64,000 nucleotides of DNA from Pseudobacteroides cellulosolvens ATCC 35603 = DSM 2933 (GTDB lineage Bacteria > Bacillota > Clostridia > Acetivibrionales > DSM-2933): positions 3,609,001 through 3,673,000 of the forward strand of contig NZ_LGTC01000001.1 in assembly GCF_001262605.1 (NCBI RefSeq), written 5' to 3'. A program made the position numbers and the translations under genes. Below the pieces are notes generated by a model. The model worked only from the letters and a program-made list of their open reading frames with translations. It did no database searches and had not been told where the DNA came from. Of this stretch, positions 37,039-46,875 are shown piece by piece (the first letter of the stretch is position 1; every line of letters begins with the position of its first letter).

Positions 37039-38742
37039 TTACACCTCTACTTTTACAAATTGGTCCTTATATATTGAAGCCTCTTCCTTAATTTTTTTAA
37101 GTTTCTTCATCAAATCATTTTGTCCTCTTCCGAAGTAGTCATGAAGAATTTTGTATTGTTCATAAAGTTTGTTATAAACTTCTACATTCTCAAGTTTAGG
37201 TTTAAATGATTTTTCTTTCACTTTCCCCATAATCTTGGCGGCCTCAAAAATGCTGTCATAGCCACCACTTTCTTTGCCTGCAGCTACAGAAGCAAACATG
37301 GCAGCCCCTAATGCAGGAGTCTGGGAAGAAGTTCCTATTCGAATCTCCATATTGGTAACATCCGCATAAATTTGCATCATAAAGTCATCCTTTGAAGCGA
37401 TACCGCCGCAAGCATAGAGTTCGGTGATAGGTACTCCGCTTTCACGGAATGTCTCAATGATTATCCTCTTGCCATAGGCAGTTGCTTCAATCAGTGCTCT
37501 ATATATCTCTTCAGGTTTTGATTGAAGTGTTAAGCCAATGATTAAGCCTGTAAGGTCAACATCCACAAGTACAGACCTGTTTCCATTCCACCAATCCAAT
37601 GCAACAAGGCCAGATTCTCCCACTTCAAGTGCTGATGCCTTTTCACGTAAAAGCTTATGTATGTTGATTTCCTTTTTACATGCTTCTTCCATGTATGAAA
37701 AGGGTACACAATTCTTTACAAACCAATCAAAATGGTCCCCAACACAGGACTGACCCGATTCATAAGCAAAGAAACCTGGCATGGCACCATCTTCAACAAC
37801 CCCACACATTCCGGGGACAATTTTTTCTTCCGTGCCCAGCAAAATATCACAAGTGGATGTTCCAATTATCATAAGCATCTTACCTGGCTCTGTAATTCCT
37901 ACAGCCGGAATAGATACATGGGCATCCACATTTCCAACGCACACGGCAGTCCCCTTTTTTAATCCAGTCATGAGAGCAGCTTGTTCTGTAATCTCACCCG
38001 CCTTTGAACCAAGTGGATATAAATCCTTAGAAAGCTTTTCTTCCACATAATTCTCAAGCCTTGGGTCCAGAGCTTTAAAAAATTCTTTGGACGGATAACC
38101 ATCCTGCTTATGCCAAATTCCCTTATATCCTGCTGTACATATTTGTCTCTTTTCTACACCTGTGAGCTGCCATGTGACCCAATCAGCAGCTTCAATCCAC
38201 CTATCCATGGATTCATAAATTTCAGGAGCTTCATTTAAAACCTGCCAGACTTTTGCAACTTCCCACTCGGAAGACTGTTTTCCGCCATACCTGTCTACAA
38301 ATTTTTCTCCTCTTTTCCTTGCGATTAAATTTATTTTATTAGCCTCGTCCTGTGCTGCATGATGTTTCCAAAGCTTTGGCCATGCATGGGGATTTGATTT
38401 ATATTCATCTTTCAGACAAAGAGGCACTCCCATACTGTCAGTGGGCAAAATTGTACAAGCAGTAAAGTCAACCCCTACGCCTATGACATCATCGGAACTA
38501 ACTCCTGATTCTTTTAATACTTCGGGTATGGTTTCCTCAAATACCTCCAACCAATCCTTGGGATGCTGGAGTGCCCAATCGTGTCCAAGTTTTGTCACCT
38601 TATCAGGTAAATAGTCAGAGATTACCCCGTGTGTATATTCCCTTACAGCTGTTGCAATTTCTTCTCCTGTTGATACATCCACCAGTACTGCCCGACCGGA
38701 TAGTGTTCCAAAATCTACTCCAATTGTGTATTTCCTACTCAT
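37039..38742 (-). CDS. araB: L-ribulokinase
   Basis: 567 residues of the FGGY kinase family. N-terminal nucleotide fold (YTIGVDFGTLSGRAVLVD), central GVDFTACTILPTD, C-terminal ATP site (LYACGGIASKDDFMMQIYADVT) and TPALGAAMFA. It phosphorylates L-ribulose with ATP in the cytoplasm. It lies between the isomerase and araD, the normal order of reactions. Confidence 0.96.
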   Translation of the reverse strand: MSRKYTIGVDFGTLSGRAVLVDVSTGEEIATAVREYTHGVISDYLPDKVTKLGHDWALQHPKDWLEVFEETIPEVLKESGVSSDDVIGVGVDFTACTILPTDSMGVPLCLKDEYKSNPHAWPKLWKHHAAQDEANKINLIARKRGEKFVDRYGGKQSSEWEVAKVWQVLNEAPEIYESMDRWIEAADWVTWQLTGVEKRQICTAGYKGIWHKQDGYPSKEFFKALDPRLENYVEEKLSKDLYPLGSKAGEITEQAALMTGLKKGTAVCVGNVDAHVSIPAVGITEPGKMLMIIGTSTCDILLGTEEKIVPGMCGVVEDGAMPGFFAYESGQSCVGDHFDWFVKNCVPFSYMEEACKKEINIHKLLREKASALEVGESGLVALDWWNGNRSVLVDVDLTGLIIGLTLQSKPEEIYRALIEATAYGKRIIIETFRESGVPITELYACGGIASKDDFMMQIYADVTNMEIRIGTSSQTPALGAAMFASVAAGKESGGYDSIFEAAKIMGKVKEKSFKPKLENVEVYNKLYEQYKILHDYFGRGQNDLMKKLKKIKEEASIYKDQFVKVEV

Positions 38743-38787
38743 ACTTAAAGACCTCCATTCCTATCATAAAGACTTATACTATCTATA

Positions 38788-40269
38788 CTATTTAAACGGG
38801 TTTTCATCCTTATAAAGCATTGAAGGTGGCTGATTGAAAGCAATATCCTGTACTCCAAGCATTTTCATAGCTTCAAACAGTACCTTTCCTGCGTGTTTAA
38901 AAGCCACACCGCCATGATGCGGGTATCTCTTTGCGATTAAAACATACCTGTAGAACCTGGCCATCTCTTTTATTGCAAAAATTCCGATCCCACCAAAGGA
39001 TTTTGGATCCACATCTATAATTTCTCCACTCGCTATATAACATTTCAGGTTGCAGTCTGCAGTTCCCTGAATCCTGAAGAAAGTTATATCCCCCGGCCTG
39101 ATTACCCCTTCAAGTGTTCCTCTTGATATGTCCGGCTCTTTTGAAGGTTCCAACAATCTATGCATAATTAGCTGATACTTCATTGCAAAATTCTTCATAC
39201 AAGTTGATGGAGTATTTCCACAATGAAATCCCATAAAAAGGTCATTTAATTTATAATCGTTAAATTTATCCTTATTGTTTTCGTACATGTCTTTGGGTAC
39301 AGTGTTGTTTATGTCTAAAATAGTAGCAGGAAGCTTAGTTGCACAGGTTATGATATATTCACTCAATGCACCATAGATATCTGTTTCACATGCCACTGGC
39401 ATACCTATAGACGCAAGCCTTGAATTTACATAGCATGGAACGAACCCAAACTGTCTCTGGAATGCAGGCCAGCATTTATTTGCAAATACTATGTACTCGG
39501 AAGCTCCTTTGTTGTTTTCTGCCCAATCTTTCAAAGTCAGCTCATATTGTGCCAATGTGGGAAGAATTCCGGGATATCCGTTTCCATCACCCAGTTCCTG
39601 TTCCATCTCTTTTACAATGGAAGGAATTCTTGAGTCATCCTTATGTTGTTGAAAAGATTCATAAAGATCTAATTCCGAGTTTTCCATTATCTCCACACCT
39701 AAATCATACAGGGGCTTAATCGGGGCATTACAAGCAAGAAAATCCTGTGGCCTTGGTCCAAAGCCAATCAGCTTTAATTTGGATACTCCAACAATAACCC
39801 TTGCAATATTCTCAAAATCCCCTATCATTCCTGCAATCTCATCCGACGTACCTACCGGGTACTCAGGGATATATGGATTTAACTTTCTCAATCCCAAATT
39901 ATATGATGCATTCAGCATTCCACAGTACGCATCTCCCCGCCCATCAATAAGGTTATTCTCAGTTTCTTCAGCAGCGGCCACAAACATTGAAGGCCCGTCA
40001 AACTTCTTAGCTAATAGTGTTTCAGGACCTTCCGGACCGAAATTACCAAGATAGACTACCAATGCATTTACATCTGCATTTTTTATCTCATCCAGGGCCT
40101 TTAAAACATCCGCCTCATTTTCCACAATTGTCTGAACCTCAACGATTTGGATATTTTGAAGTTCACAGGCCTTAACCACCTTCTGCCTTCTTTCTTTACT
40201 AATCTCAGCTGGAAAACAGTCTCTACTGACAGCCGCAATACCTAATTTTACTTTCGGAATATTTACCAT
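38788..40269 (-). CDS. L-fucose/L-arabinose isomerase-family protein, probable arabinose isomerase
   Basis: About 493 residues from MVNIPKVKLGIAAVS; AAAGGAG precedes this ATG, though the frame is open 17 codons further. It matches the fucose isomerase-like family rather than canonical AraA. There is an N-terminal flavodoxin-like part (ADVNALVVYLGNFGPEG) and a C-terminal domain with metal-ligand candidates (ETDIYGALSEYI, GFHCGNTP, YPHHGGVAFKHAG). It is the first gene of the operon with araB and araD and has an AraR-like palindrome 54 bases upstream. No canonical araA is present, so it is probably the working L-arabinose isomerase. Confidence 0.85.
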   Translation of the reverse strand: MVNIPKVKLGIAAVSRDCFPAEISKERRQKVVKACELQNIQIVEVQTIVENEADVLKALDEIKNADVNALVVYLGNFGPEGPETLLAKKFDGPSMFVAAAEETENNLIDGRGDAYCGMLNASYNLGLRKLNPYIPEYPVGTSDEIAGMIGDFENIARVIVGVSKLKLIGFGPRPQDFLACNAPIKPLYDLGVEIMENSELDLYESFQQHKDDSRIPSIVKEMEQELGDGNGYPGILPTLAQYELTLKDWAENNKGASEYIVFANKCWPAFQRQFGFVPCYVNSRLASIGMPVACETDIYGALSEYIITCATKLPATILDINNTVPKDMYENNKDKFNDYKLNDLFMGFHCGNTPSTCMKNFAMKYQLIMHRLLEPSKEPDISRGTLEGVIRPGDITFFRIQGTADCNLKCYIASGEIIDVDPKSFGGIGIFAIKEMARFYRYVLIAKRYPHHGGVAFKHAGKVLFEAMKMLGVQDIAFNQPPSMLYKDENPFK

Positions 40270-40322
40270 ATGGATTCTCCTTTTCCATTTAATATTTATT
40301 TTATGACTACTATGAATCATTA

Positions 40323-40344
40323 CTAGTACGCATGTGCGTACAAG
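40323..40344. promoter_or_regulatory. AraR-like operator
   Basis: A 22-bp imperfect palindrome with arms CTAGTACGCA and TGCGTACAAG. Its TTGTACG/CGTAC core resembles AraR boxes in Bacillus. It lies directly upstream of the isomerase-araB-araD operon and just downstream of araR. Confidence 0.7.
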
Positions 40345-40388
40345 TTAAGTCACACATTCACAATTTCTTAAACTTTAAGATAGTCGAC

Positions 40389-41483
40389 TTATCGTTGAAC
40401 ACAGGAATCCTTAATAACAAGCTTTGGCTCAATCACTTTTTGCATAGGATTATTTTGATAATTATCATCTTTAAGCATTTCCAATAAAATGCTGGCTGCT
40501 TCCTGGCCCAATGCCTCTTTGGGATGATTTACAGTAGTAAGTTTTACCGGACAATTCTCAGAAAAATAAGAGTCATCAAATCCGGTAATAGATATATCCT
40601 GGGGCACTTTGACACCTAATTTTAAAAGGAGCTCGAAAGTTCTAAAAGCAATTTCATCGTTATAACAGACAATAGCATCTATTTCTTTTTTCTCTTCAAT
40701 GAATTGCTTGATATATGTATAAGGCTTTACTTCTTTATCCTCTGTATGAAACCAGATTATATTATCCGGATTGTAAGAAAGTCCAACTTTGGTTAATCCC
40801 CTTGCAAACCCCTTATGCCTGTTTATCCCCTGGATATCATCGGCTTTAAATACACCTATTATATTCTTATGACCAAGCTTGGCAAGATATTCAACTATCG
40901 AAACCATACCCCCGGCATCATCCAGAATCACATGGGATTTACCCTCCAACTGGGTATTATAGCCATGAATAAATACATAGGGTATATGATGTTTGTCAAA
41001 AGCCTCATAGAATTTGAGGTTGTCGGAAAATAATGCACTCTTGGTAGGCTCGATAATCAATCCTTCAATGTCTTTGCCCAATAAATCCTGGAGGCAGTTG
41101 GCCTCATTTGTAGTATTGTTATTGGTATTCTTTAACATGATGCTGTAACCACTGCCAGATAAAACACCGTCAATGCCCTGAATCACCCGTGGAAAGATGT
41201 ATTCTGATATGTATGTTGTAATGACACCGATATTTTTTGAATCGCTTCGTTTGTTTTGCCTTCCCAGACAAAAGGTCCCTTTACCATGCTCGGTATAAAG
41301 CAATCCTTCGTTTACGAGCATTGATATGGCTTTTCTAACTGTGTGCCGGCTTAAGGAATGCTCCTTAGAAAGAATGTTTTCCGAGGGTATTTGGTCACCC
41401 GGCTTTATGCGTCCCATTAAAACCTCTTCTTTAATATGCTCCATCAGCTTATAATATTTCGCCTGGTTATTTCCGCTTTGCAT
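40389..41483 (-). CDS. araR: AraR-type repressor (GntR DNA-binding, LacI-type sensor)
   Basis: About 364 residues from MQSGNNQAKYY; GGAGGG precedes this ATG. N-terminal GntR winged helix (about 8-75: HIKEEVLMGRIKPGDQIPSE, LSRHTVRKAISMLVNEGLL) fused to a LacI/PBP1 periplasmic-binding-like sensor (about 90-364: IGVITTYIS, HKGFARGL, DAIVCYNDEIAF, ISITGFDDS). This fusion is the hallmark of AraR, which binds L-arabinose and releases DNA. It sits upstream of the isomerase operon with a palindromic operator between. Its own leader carries a conserved element (41500-41590). Confidence 0.93.
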   Translation of the reverse strand: MQSGNNQAKYYKLMEHIKEEVLMGRIKPGDQIPSENILSKEHSLSRHTVRKAISMLVNEGLLYTEHGKGTFCLGRQNKRSDSKNIGVITTYISEYIFPRVIQGIDGVLSGSGYSIMLKNTNNNTTNEANCLQDLLGKDIEGLIIEPTKSALFSDNLKFYEAFDKHHIPYVFIHGYNTQLEGKSHVILDDAGGMVSIVEYLAKLGHKNIIGVFKADDIQGINRHKGFARGLTKVGLSYNPDNIIWFHTEDKEVKPYTYIKQFIEEKKEIDAIVCYNDEIAFRTFELLLKLGVKVPQDISITGFDDSYFSENCPVKLTTVNHPKEALGQEAASILLEMLKDDNYQNNPMQKVIEPKLVIKDSCVQR

Positions 41484-41499
41484 TATGACCCTCCTAAAC

Positions 41500-41590
41500 A
41501 AAATCGCTTGCGATTTTGTCAATCTTAATCGTTGTCATGAGAAATTGTTGTGTAGCATACACCATAATTTCATAGACATCATAAATCAAC
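41500..41590 (-). promoter_or_regulatory. Conserved leader element, copy 2 (araR leader)
   Basis: - strand: GAAATTATGGTGTATGCTAC then ACAATTTCTCATGAC then AACGATTAAGATTG, ending in a perfect hairpin AAAATCGC-AA-GCGATTTT a few bases before the araR ribosome site. It aligns with copies 1 and 3. Confidence 0.55.
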
Positions 41591-41676
41591 CTGTCTGCAC
41601 ATGTTAATAATATTATACATCATCCACTTTGCATCTGTAAATGCTACCATAATTTCAATCATTCCTTGGAATGTTG

Positions 41677-41770
41677 AAATTATAACTTCCGATAAAATCT
41701 TCGCTTACGTGTTCACTTAACTCGTGAACACCCGCTCAGAATCGGAAGTAATATTTCAATCATTCCTTAA
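41677..41770 (-). repeat. Structured intergenic repeat, copy 2
   Basis: Outer stem CTTCCGAT / ATCGGAAG. Inner perfect 8-bp stem GTGTTCAC / GTGAACAC around a 7-base loop (41709-41731). It abuts the stop codon of the YesN-type regulator. Confidence 0.7.
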
Positions 41771-43359
41771 CTGCTTCTAAATTCTTTTGGGGTTACACCT
41801 TCCCATTTTTTAAATATATAGCTGAAATAGTGAGGATCGTTATACCCTACCCCATATGCTATTTCCGCAGCTCTTAATGATGTTGTTTTTAAAAGTTCCT
41901 TAGCTTTTTTGAGCCGTACCTTCGTCAGATATTCGGTAAAGGTCTCCCCCGCTTCTTGGCTAAACACAGAGCAAAAATGGTTAGGACTCATATTTACATA
42001 TGATGCAACAGAATTTAATGACAGATTGGGATTATAAAAATAGTTGGTTATGAAATCCTTTGCCTTACCAATAATGTCTCTATACCTGTCATCCATTCTA
42101 TTCTCTCTACATTCCAAAACCTTTCTAAGCACGCTTTCTATGAGTTCCTTAAATTTATCTATGGAATTAATAATGAGCAAATCATTTTGAAGCTGAACAG
42201 CTTCCGGCAATATTTTCTCTATATCCCACCCTAGCTCCTTGACAAATTTAGATGCATTTAACATGATATCAATATAAGAATAAAAAATGTATATCAGAGA
42301 GTTCATCCCTGACCTTTCCAAACAATTTACATAATCACCAACAAATTGCCTAATGTCCTTATATGAACCGTATTTCATAAAATCATTGATACTATTCATA
42401 TCCAGCTTAACAAATTCTTTTAAGCCTAAATCAAGCTTTAGGTCATTTATTCCGAGTATTTTACCTTTCCCGTATATGTATTTGTATTTGTTTACAAAGT
42501 CTGCGTCTACATATGATTTTGCAATACCACCCAGCCGCTCCATCACACTTCCGATACTGATGGAAAGAGTACAATCCGTGTCTCTCTCTACTTCATTCAT
42601 GATGGTTTCTGACAATTCATAGGCATAAGTGCCTAAATTTAATTCACCATCTCCTTTGATAATTAAAATTAGCTCACCCGCATTTCTTTTGAATTTGATT
42701 ACCTGATGATTTCCCTTAAGGATTTTATCAACTACTTCCTCAAACTTCAAATATTCTCTATATTTGCAGTCATTCATATTCCAGACTTTCGTCTCAGCTT
42801 CCATGATTGTAACAAGATAATATTTAGAAATAATATTTATTTGGAAGTGCTCACATTTATCAACTATATCCTGAAGTGAAACCATACCCATTACAAGCTC
42901 GTTTAAAAACCGATCTCTAAGGACTACTGTATTATTTTGAAGCTGCTCTTTTAATTTTTCTGAGGTTTCTTCCTCTTTTTTTTCCTGCCCAATTTTAGCA
43001 GCAATTTTTTTTAGAACCTCCATCAATTCGGTGGCACACACCGGCTTTAGAAGAAATTCGGCAACACCGATACTGATAGCCTCTTTTGCATAATGAAACT
43101 CATCATGTCCTGTCAGGATGACTATTTTAACCCATGGCATCATTTTGTGTACCATTCTGCTTAGTTGCAGACCGTCCATGAAAGGCATCTTTATATCCGT
43201 TATCAAAACATCCGGTTTTACTTCCTGTATCAATGGCAGTGCCATTTCTCCATCAGGTGCTTCACCTGAAAACACAAAATTGATGTTTGCCCAGTTTATG
43301 CTGTCTCTCATACCCTCTCGAATTTCTATTTCGTCATCGACTAAGAATACCTTGTACAT
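41767..43359 (-). CDS. YesN-type response regulator (AraC DNA-binding)
   Basis: About 530 residues; ATG at 43359 chosen because GGAGG lies 10 bases upstream. Receiver domain with phospho-acceptor Asp in VLITDIKMPF and Lys in LLKPVCATE. C-terminal AraC helix-turn-helix pair (LNSVASYVNMSPNHFCSVFS, GVGYNDPHYFSYIFKKWEG). It follows the kinase gene with a few bases between. It is the output of a sensor encoded inside a sugar-importer operon, so it probably regulates that importer or the arabinose genes. Confidence 0.93.
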   Translation of the reverse strand: MYKVFLVDDEIEIREGMRDSINWANINFVFSGEAPDGEMALPLIQEVKPDVLITDIKMPFMDGLQLSRMVHKMMPWVKIVILTGHDEFHYAKEAISIGVAEFLLKPVCATELMEVLKKIAAKIGQEKKEEETSEKLKEQLQNNTVVLRDRFLNELVMGMVSLQDIVDKCEHFQINIISKYYLVTIMEAETKVWNMNDCKYREYLKFEEVVDKILKGNHQVIKFKRNAGELILIIKGDGELNLGTYAYELSETIMNEVERDTDCTLSISIGSVMERLGGIAKSYVDADFVNKYKYIYGKGKILGINDLKLDLGLKEFVKLDMNSINDFMKYGSYKDIRQFVGDYVNCLERSGMNSLIYIFYSYIDIMLNASKFVKELGWDIEKILPEAVQLQNDLLIINSIDKFKELIESVLRKVLECRENRMDDRYRDIIGKAKDFITNYFYNPNLSLNSVASYVNMSPNHFCSVFSQEAGETFTEYLTKVRLKKAKELLKTTSLRAAEIAYGVGYNDPHYFSYIFKKWEGVTPKEFRSS

Positions 43360-43364
43360 AAAAC

Positions 43365-44852
43365 TCACACCTCCAATGGTATGGCAAATGATAACCGGGT
43401 CCCCTTATTTAGTTCACTTTTGATTCTAATACCATATTCATCGCCATAGTACAGCTTTATTCTTTTGTGCACATTATTTAATCCAAAACCGCTTTCTTTA
43501 AAAATCAGCTCTTTTGAATTACTTTCCAATTCAGCTACTACCTCCTTATAACGGCTCTCGGGCATACCTGCACCATTATCCATAACTTCAAATATTATTT
43601 TATGCCCTTTTCCCTTATACCCCCGGATGGTGATGGTTCCACCTTCCCTTTTGTTCTTGATTCCATGGTATAAAGAATTTTCCACCAAAGGTTGCAATGT
43701 AAGTTTCAAAATTTTATAGTCAAGAATATCATCGCTTACTTCAACGTTAAAATCTAATATATCCCTATATCTGATTTTCTGGATTGTCAAGTAACTTGTG
43801 ATATGTGCAATTTCATCACGAATGGAAATCCAGTCCTTTCCCTTGCTAAGGGTTATTCTAAAAAAACTGGATAATGCTCTGACAATTTCTATTACCTGCT
43901 TGCTTTTATTTGCTTCTGCCATCCAAACGATTGTGTCCAGGGTATTGTAAAGAAAATGGGGGTTAATTTGTGCCTGCATCATTTTTAATTCTGTTTTTTT
44001 AAGGTTTTCCTGTTCCTCTTTATTTTTTTCCAGCAGCTCTTTAATCTTTTGAACCATGATATTAAAACTCATTCCCAGATGAGCTATTTCGTCAACACTC
44101 TTGCTTCTAACCCTCACATCAAGGTTTCCCTGTGCTACCGATTTTGTCATTTTATATAATTCTCTAATGGGTTTTGATATGCTGCCTGAAATCACCCATG
44201 CAGCAATTGTTGAGAATAATAGCACCAGACCTAAAACAATTAAATTGGTCAACACCCATCTTTTAATATTTTGATCTATTTCGGTTTTGATTGTCTCACT
44301 GCTAGAAATCTCATACAGAATGAATTCCTGAATGTTATCTTCTACAAGGGATGAAACACCTCTTATGTTTTCTAATACTTTCTCATTCTCTTTTACTGTT
44401 TTTTTATCCCGTATCTGCTTGCCCATTAAATCAACGTATTTTGTCAAAGTACTCATGGTGCGGAGTGTAACATCCAGTCGAACTCTATTCTCATGGGTTC
44501 TTACATTTTGCATAATTCTGTATATATTGTTGTTGATATCATTAATAATTTGATACTGCCTGCCCTTTTCAAACTTAATTTTGCCTGCCACAATATCCCA
44601 CATTTCAGCATCAATCTGATTTTTTACAATTCCATTTAACCGATTGGCAGTAGTAATATTGGATACAATGGTATCATACTGCTCTCCATACTTTAGGGCA
44701 CTGTATAATATGGCCACATTCAAAAGGCTCATCATGACGATGACAATGATAAAAGCTATGATAATTTTACTTCTCATTGAAAGCTTTACATCAATCATTA
44801 AATCAATAAGCTTATTCTTTCTAACCCAATGCTTTATCCTGCTTAAATACAT
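43365..44852 (-). CDS. YesM/LytS-type sensor histidine kinase
   Basis: About 495 residues from MYLSRIKHWVRK; AAGGAGG precedes this ATG. Two membrane segments (IIIAFIIVIVMMSLLNVAIL and VLTNLIVLGLVLLFSTIAAWVI) flank an extracytoplasmic helical domain of about 150 residues that resembles a four-helix sensor. HAMP follows, then His_kinase with His in QINPHFLYNTLDTI and HATPase_c (LQPLVENSLYHGI, DNGAGM, GFGLNN). The binding lipoprotein encoded just upstream may present the sugar to it, as in the XylFII-LytS xylose sensor of Clostridium beijerinckii. Confidence 0.93.
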   Translation of the reverse strand: MYLSRIKHWVRKNKLIDLMIDVKLSMRSKIIIAFIIVIVMMSLLNVAILYSALKYGEQYDTIVSNITTANRLNGIVKNQIDAEMWDIVAGKIKFEKGRQYQIINDINNNIYRIMQNVRTHENRVRLDVTLRTMSTLTKYVDLMGKQIRDKKTVKENEKVLENIRGVSSLVEDNIQEFILYEISSSETIKTEIDQNIKRWVLTNLIVLGLVLLFSTIAAWVISGSISKPIRELYKMTKSVAQGNLDVRVRSKSVDEIAHLGMSFNIMVQKIKELLEKNKEEQENLKKTELKMMQAQINPHFLYNTLDTIVWMAEANKSKQVIEIVRALSSFFRITLSKGKDWISIRDEIAHITSYLTIQKIRYRDILDFNVEVSDDILDYKILKLTLQPLVENSLYHGIKNKREGGTITIRGYKGKGHKIIFEVMDNGAGMPESRYKEVVAELESNSKELIFKESGFGLNNVHKRIKLYYGDEYGIRIKSELNKGTRLSFAIPLEV

Positions 44853-44884
44853 ACAGTTAATCCTCCTTCCCTGTTGCTGCAAGA

Positions 44885-45892
44885 TCAGTATTTTCGGTTT
44901 GGCAATTCACTTTTTGCCATATCCTGAGAGAAAATTCCTTCATTGATGATAATCCTTTTGGGAAGAGAGTTTCCCTTCATGATGCTTTTCGCAGCCTTCA
45001 TCAATTCAGGACCTTGAAGGGGATTACATTCTACGGTACAATTAATTTTTCCTTCAATCATAGCCTGGAATGCTGCCTTTACAGCATCTATGGAAATTAT
45101 TATTATATCTTCTCCAGGCTTTAGGCCATATTCCTCTATAGCTTCAACTGCTCCCAAAGCCATATCGTCATTATGTGAATATACCACATGAATGCGGTTT
45201 CCTTCCGATTTTAAAAAGTTTTCCATTATCTCTTTGCCTTTTGATTTCATAAAATCCCCATACTTACATCCAATCATTTTTATGAATGTATTGGGTTTTA
45301 TAATTTCCTCAAAGCCTTTGCTCCTCCCGTTTGTCGGTGATGAACCAAATGTGCCTCGAAGCTCAACAACATTTATACTCCCTTTAGTCTTCTTAACCTT
45401 TTCTAAAAGCCATCTGCCAGCTTTCCTTCCTTCTTCCTCAAAATCAGATCCTATATGGGTAACATATAAGGCCTTATCCTGTATATCAATTGCCCTATCC
45501 ATAACTATGACAGGTATTCCTGCAATCTTTGCTTCGTTTAGCACGTCTTCCCAACCGTTTTCTACGATAGGCGAAAAAGCAATTATATCCACCTTTTGAG
45601 CTATAAATGAGCGGATAGCCTTAATCTGATTTTCCTGTTTTTGTTGTGCATTGGAAAATATCAACTTTATGCCTTCGGCTTGAGCTGCAGATTGAATGGA
45701 CTCTGAGTTGGCGGTACGCCAGTCACTCTCTGCACCCACCTGGGAAAACCCTAAGACCACTTTATTTACCACTTTCTGATTCTGGGAATCATAGTTTTCT
45801 CTATAATAATTTTTTTGTGAACAAGAGGGTAATAAAAGTAATATGGCGATTATAATCATCACCAATTCCAAGAAAGTTTTCCTCATCTGCAA
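44885..45892 (-). CDS. YtfQ-like sugar-binding lipoprotein, probable sensor subunit
   Basis: 335 residues with lipobox LLPSC. It is homologous to the importer binding protein at 49.8-50.8 kb (shared VLGFSQVGAESDWRTANSES, AQQKQENQIKAIRSFIAQKV, VYSHNDDMALGA). This class is periplasmic-binding fold I of the galactofuranose-binding YtfQ group. It lies between the permease genes and the histidine kinase, overlaps the permease gene by 10 bases, and is followed 32 bases later by the kinase. A second binding protein so placed suggests a role in sensing rather than transport. Confidence 0.9.
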   Translation of the reverse strand: MQMRKTFLELVMIIIAILLLLPSCSQKNYYRENYDSQNQKVVNKVVLGFSQVGAESDWRTANSESIQSAAQAEGIKLIFSNAQQKQENQIKAIRSFIAQKVDIIAFSPIVENGWEDVLNEAKIAGIPVIVMDRAIDIQDKALYVTHIGSDFEEEGRKAGRWLLEKVKKTKGSINVVELRGTFGSSPTNGRSKGFEEIIKPNTFIKMIGCKYGDFMKSKGKEIMENFLKSEGNRIHVVYSHNDDMALGAVEAIEEYGLKPGEDIIIISIDAVKAAFQAMIEGKINCTVECNPLQGPELMKAAKSIMKGNSLPKRIIINEGIFSQDMAKSELPNRKY

Positions 45893-46875
45893 AGCTCCTT
45901 AACCTTTTTTGACTCCCTTCTGACAGTGAGTATTCGTTGTATAATAATGAACAGACAGAGTAATGCTGCTACTGAAATTCTGGTCCACCATGAATTGAGT
46001 GTACCGTCAAACATGATAAGGTTCTTTATAACACCCTGTGTCAGTGTACCAAACAACGCTCCAATAACATATCCCACTCCACCCGTTAATAGTGTACCGC
46101 CTATAACGGTTGCTGCAATTGCATCCAGTTCCATGCCCTGACCATGCAGAGAGTATCCTGAATGGATGTTGAAGGTAAATAATATGCCGGCAACTGCTGC
46201 ACAAATTCCATTTATAGTATATACCAAAACTTTAGTTCTTGCTACAGGAAGTCCCATTAAGAGAGCTGACTGTTCATTCCCTCCAACTGCATAAACTGCC
46301 CGGCCAAACTTTGTATAATGAGCTATAAATATAGCTATTCCCAATGTAAGAAGAGCTATCACAACTCCAATTCTTATAAAGCTGTCTCCCGCCATATAAA
46401 TCTTATAATTCGATATATCATTATAAACTTTATTTGTAATATTTATGGTTTCAATACTGATAAATGCAGCAGCTCCTCTTCCAAAAAACAGTCCTGCAAG
46501 AGTCACAATAAAAGGCTGAATCTTAAAGAAGTGTATAAGACACCCTTGTACCAATCCATACAAAGCTCCAAGAACAATCATTAAAAACATCACTAAAAAT
46601 GGATTTAATTTAGAAACTTCAACCAGGTAAGCGGATGCCATACAAACAAGACATAATATTGACCCCACTGAGATATCGATACCACCTATTAAGAGAACAA
46701 ATGTCATACCTACGGCTAAAACAATCAGGTAAGAATTATCTATAAAAAGATTAAAAAATACCTGCAAAGAAAAAAAGGAGGGATACTTTAAAGAGCCGAT
46801 ACTAAATAACAGCACAAACAAAAGGATATTTATCAACATAGGTACAAATTTAGAATTAAACTGCAGCTTTTTCAC
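45883..46875 (-). CDS. ABC furanose permease, YjfF type
   Basis: About 330 residues from a GTG at 46875 with AAAGGAG before it; the frame is open 7 codons further. RbsC/BPD_transp_2 family with 8-10 membrane segments (VGMTFVLLIGGIDISVGSIL, LDAIAATVIGGTLLTGGVGY). The short form and partner order match YjfF of the ytfQRT-yjfF importer. It overlaps the upstream permease gene by about 20 bases. Confidence 0.92.
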   Translation of the reverse strand: MKKLQFNSKFVPMLINILLFVLLFSIGSLKYPSFFSLQVFFNLFIDNSYLIVLAVGMTFVLLIGGIDISVGSILCLVCMASAYLVEVSKLNPFLVMFLMIVLGALYGLVQGCLIHFFKIQPFIVTLAGLFFGRGAAAFISIETINITNKVYNDISNYKIYMAGDSFIRIGVVIALLTLGIAIFIAHYTKFGRAVYAVGGNEQSALLMGLPVARTKVLVYTINGICAAVAGILFTFNIHSGYSLHGQGMELDAIAATVIGGTLLTGGVGYVIGALFGTLTQGVIKNLIMFDGTLNSWWTRISVAALLCLFIIIQRILTVRRESKKVKELCR

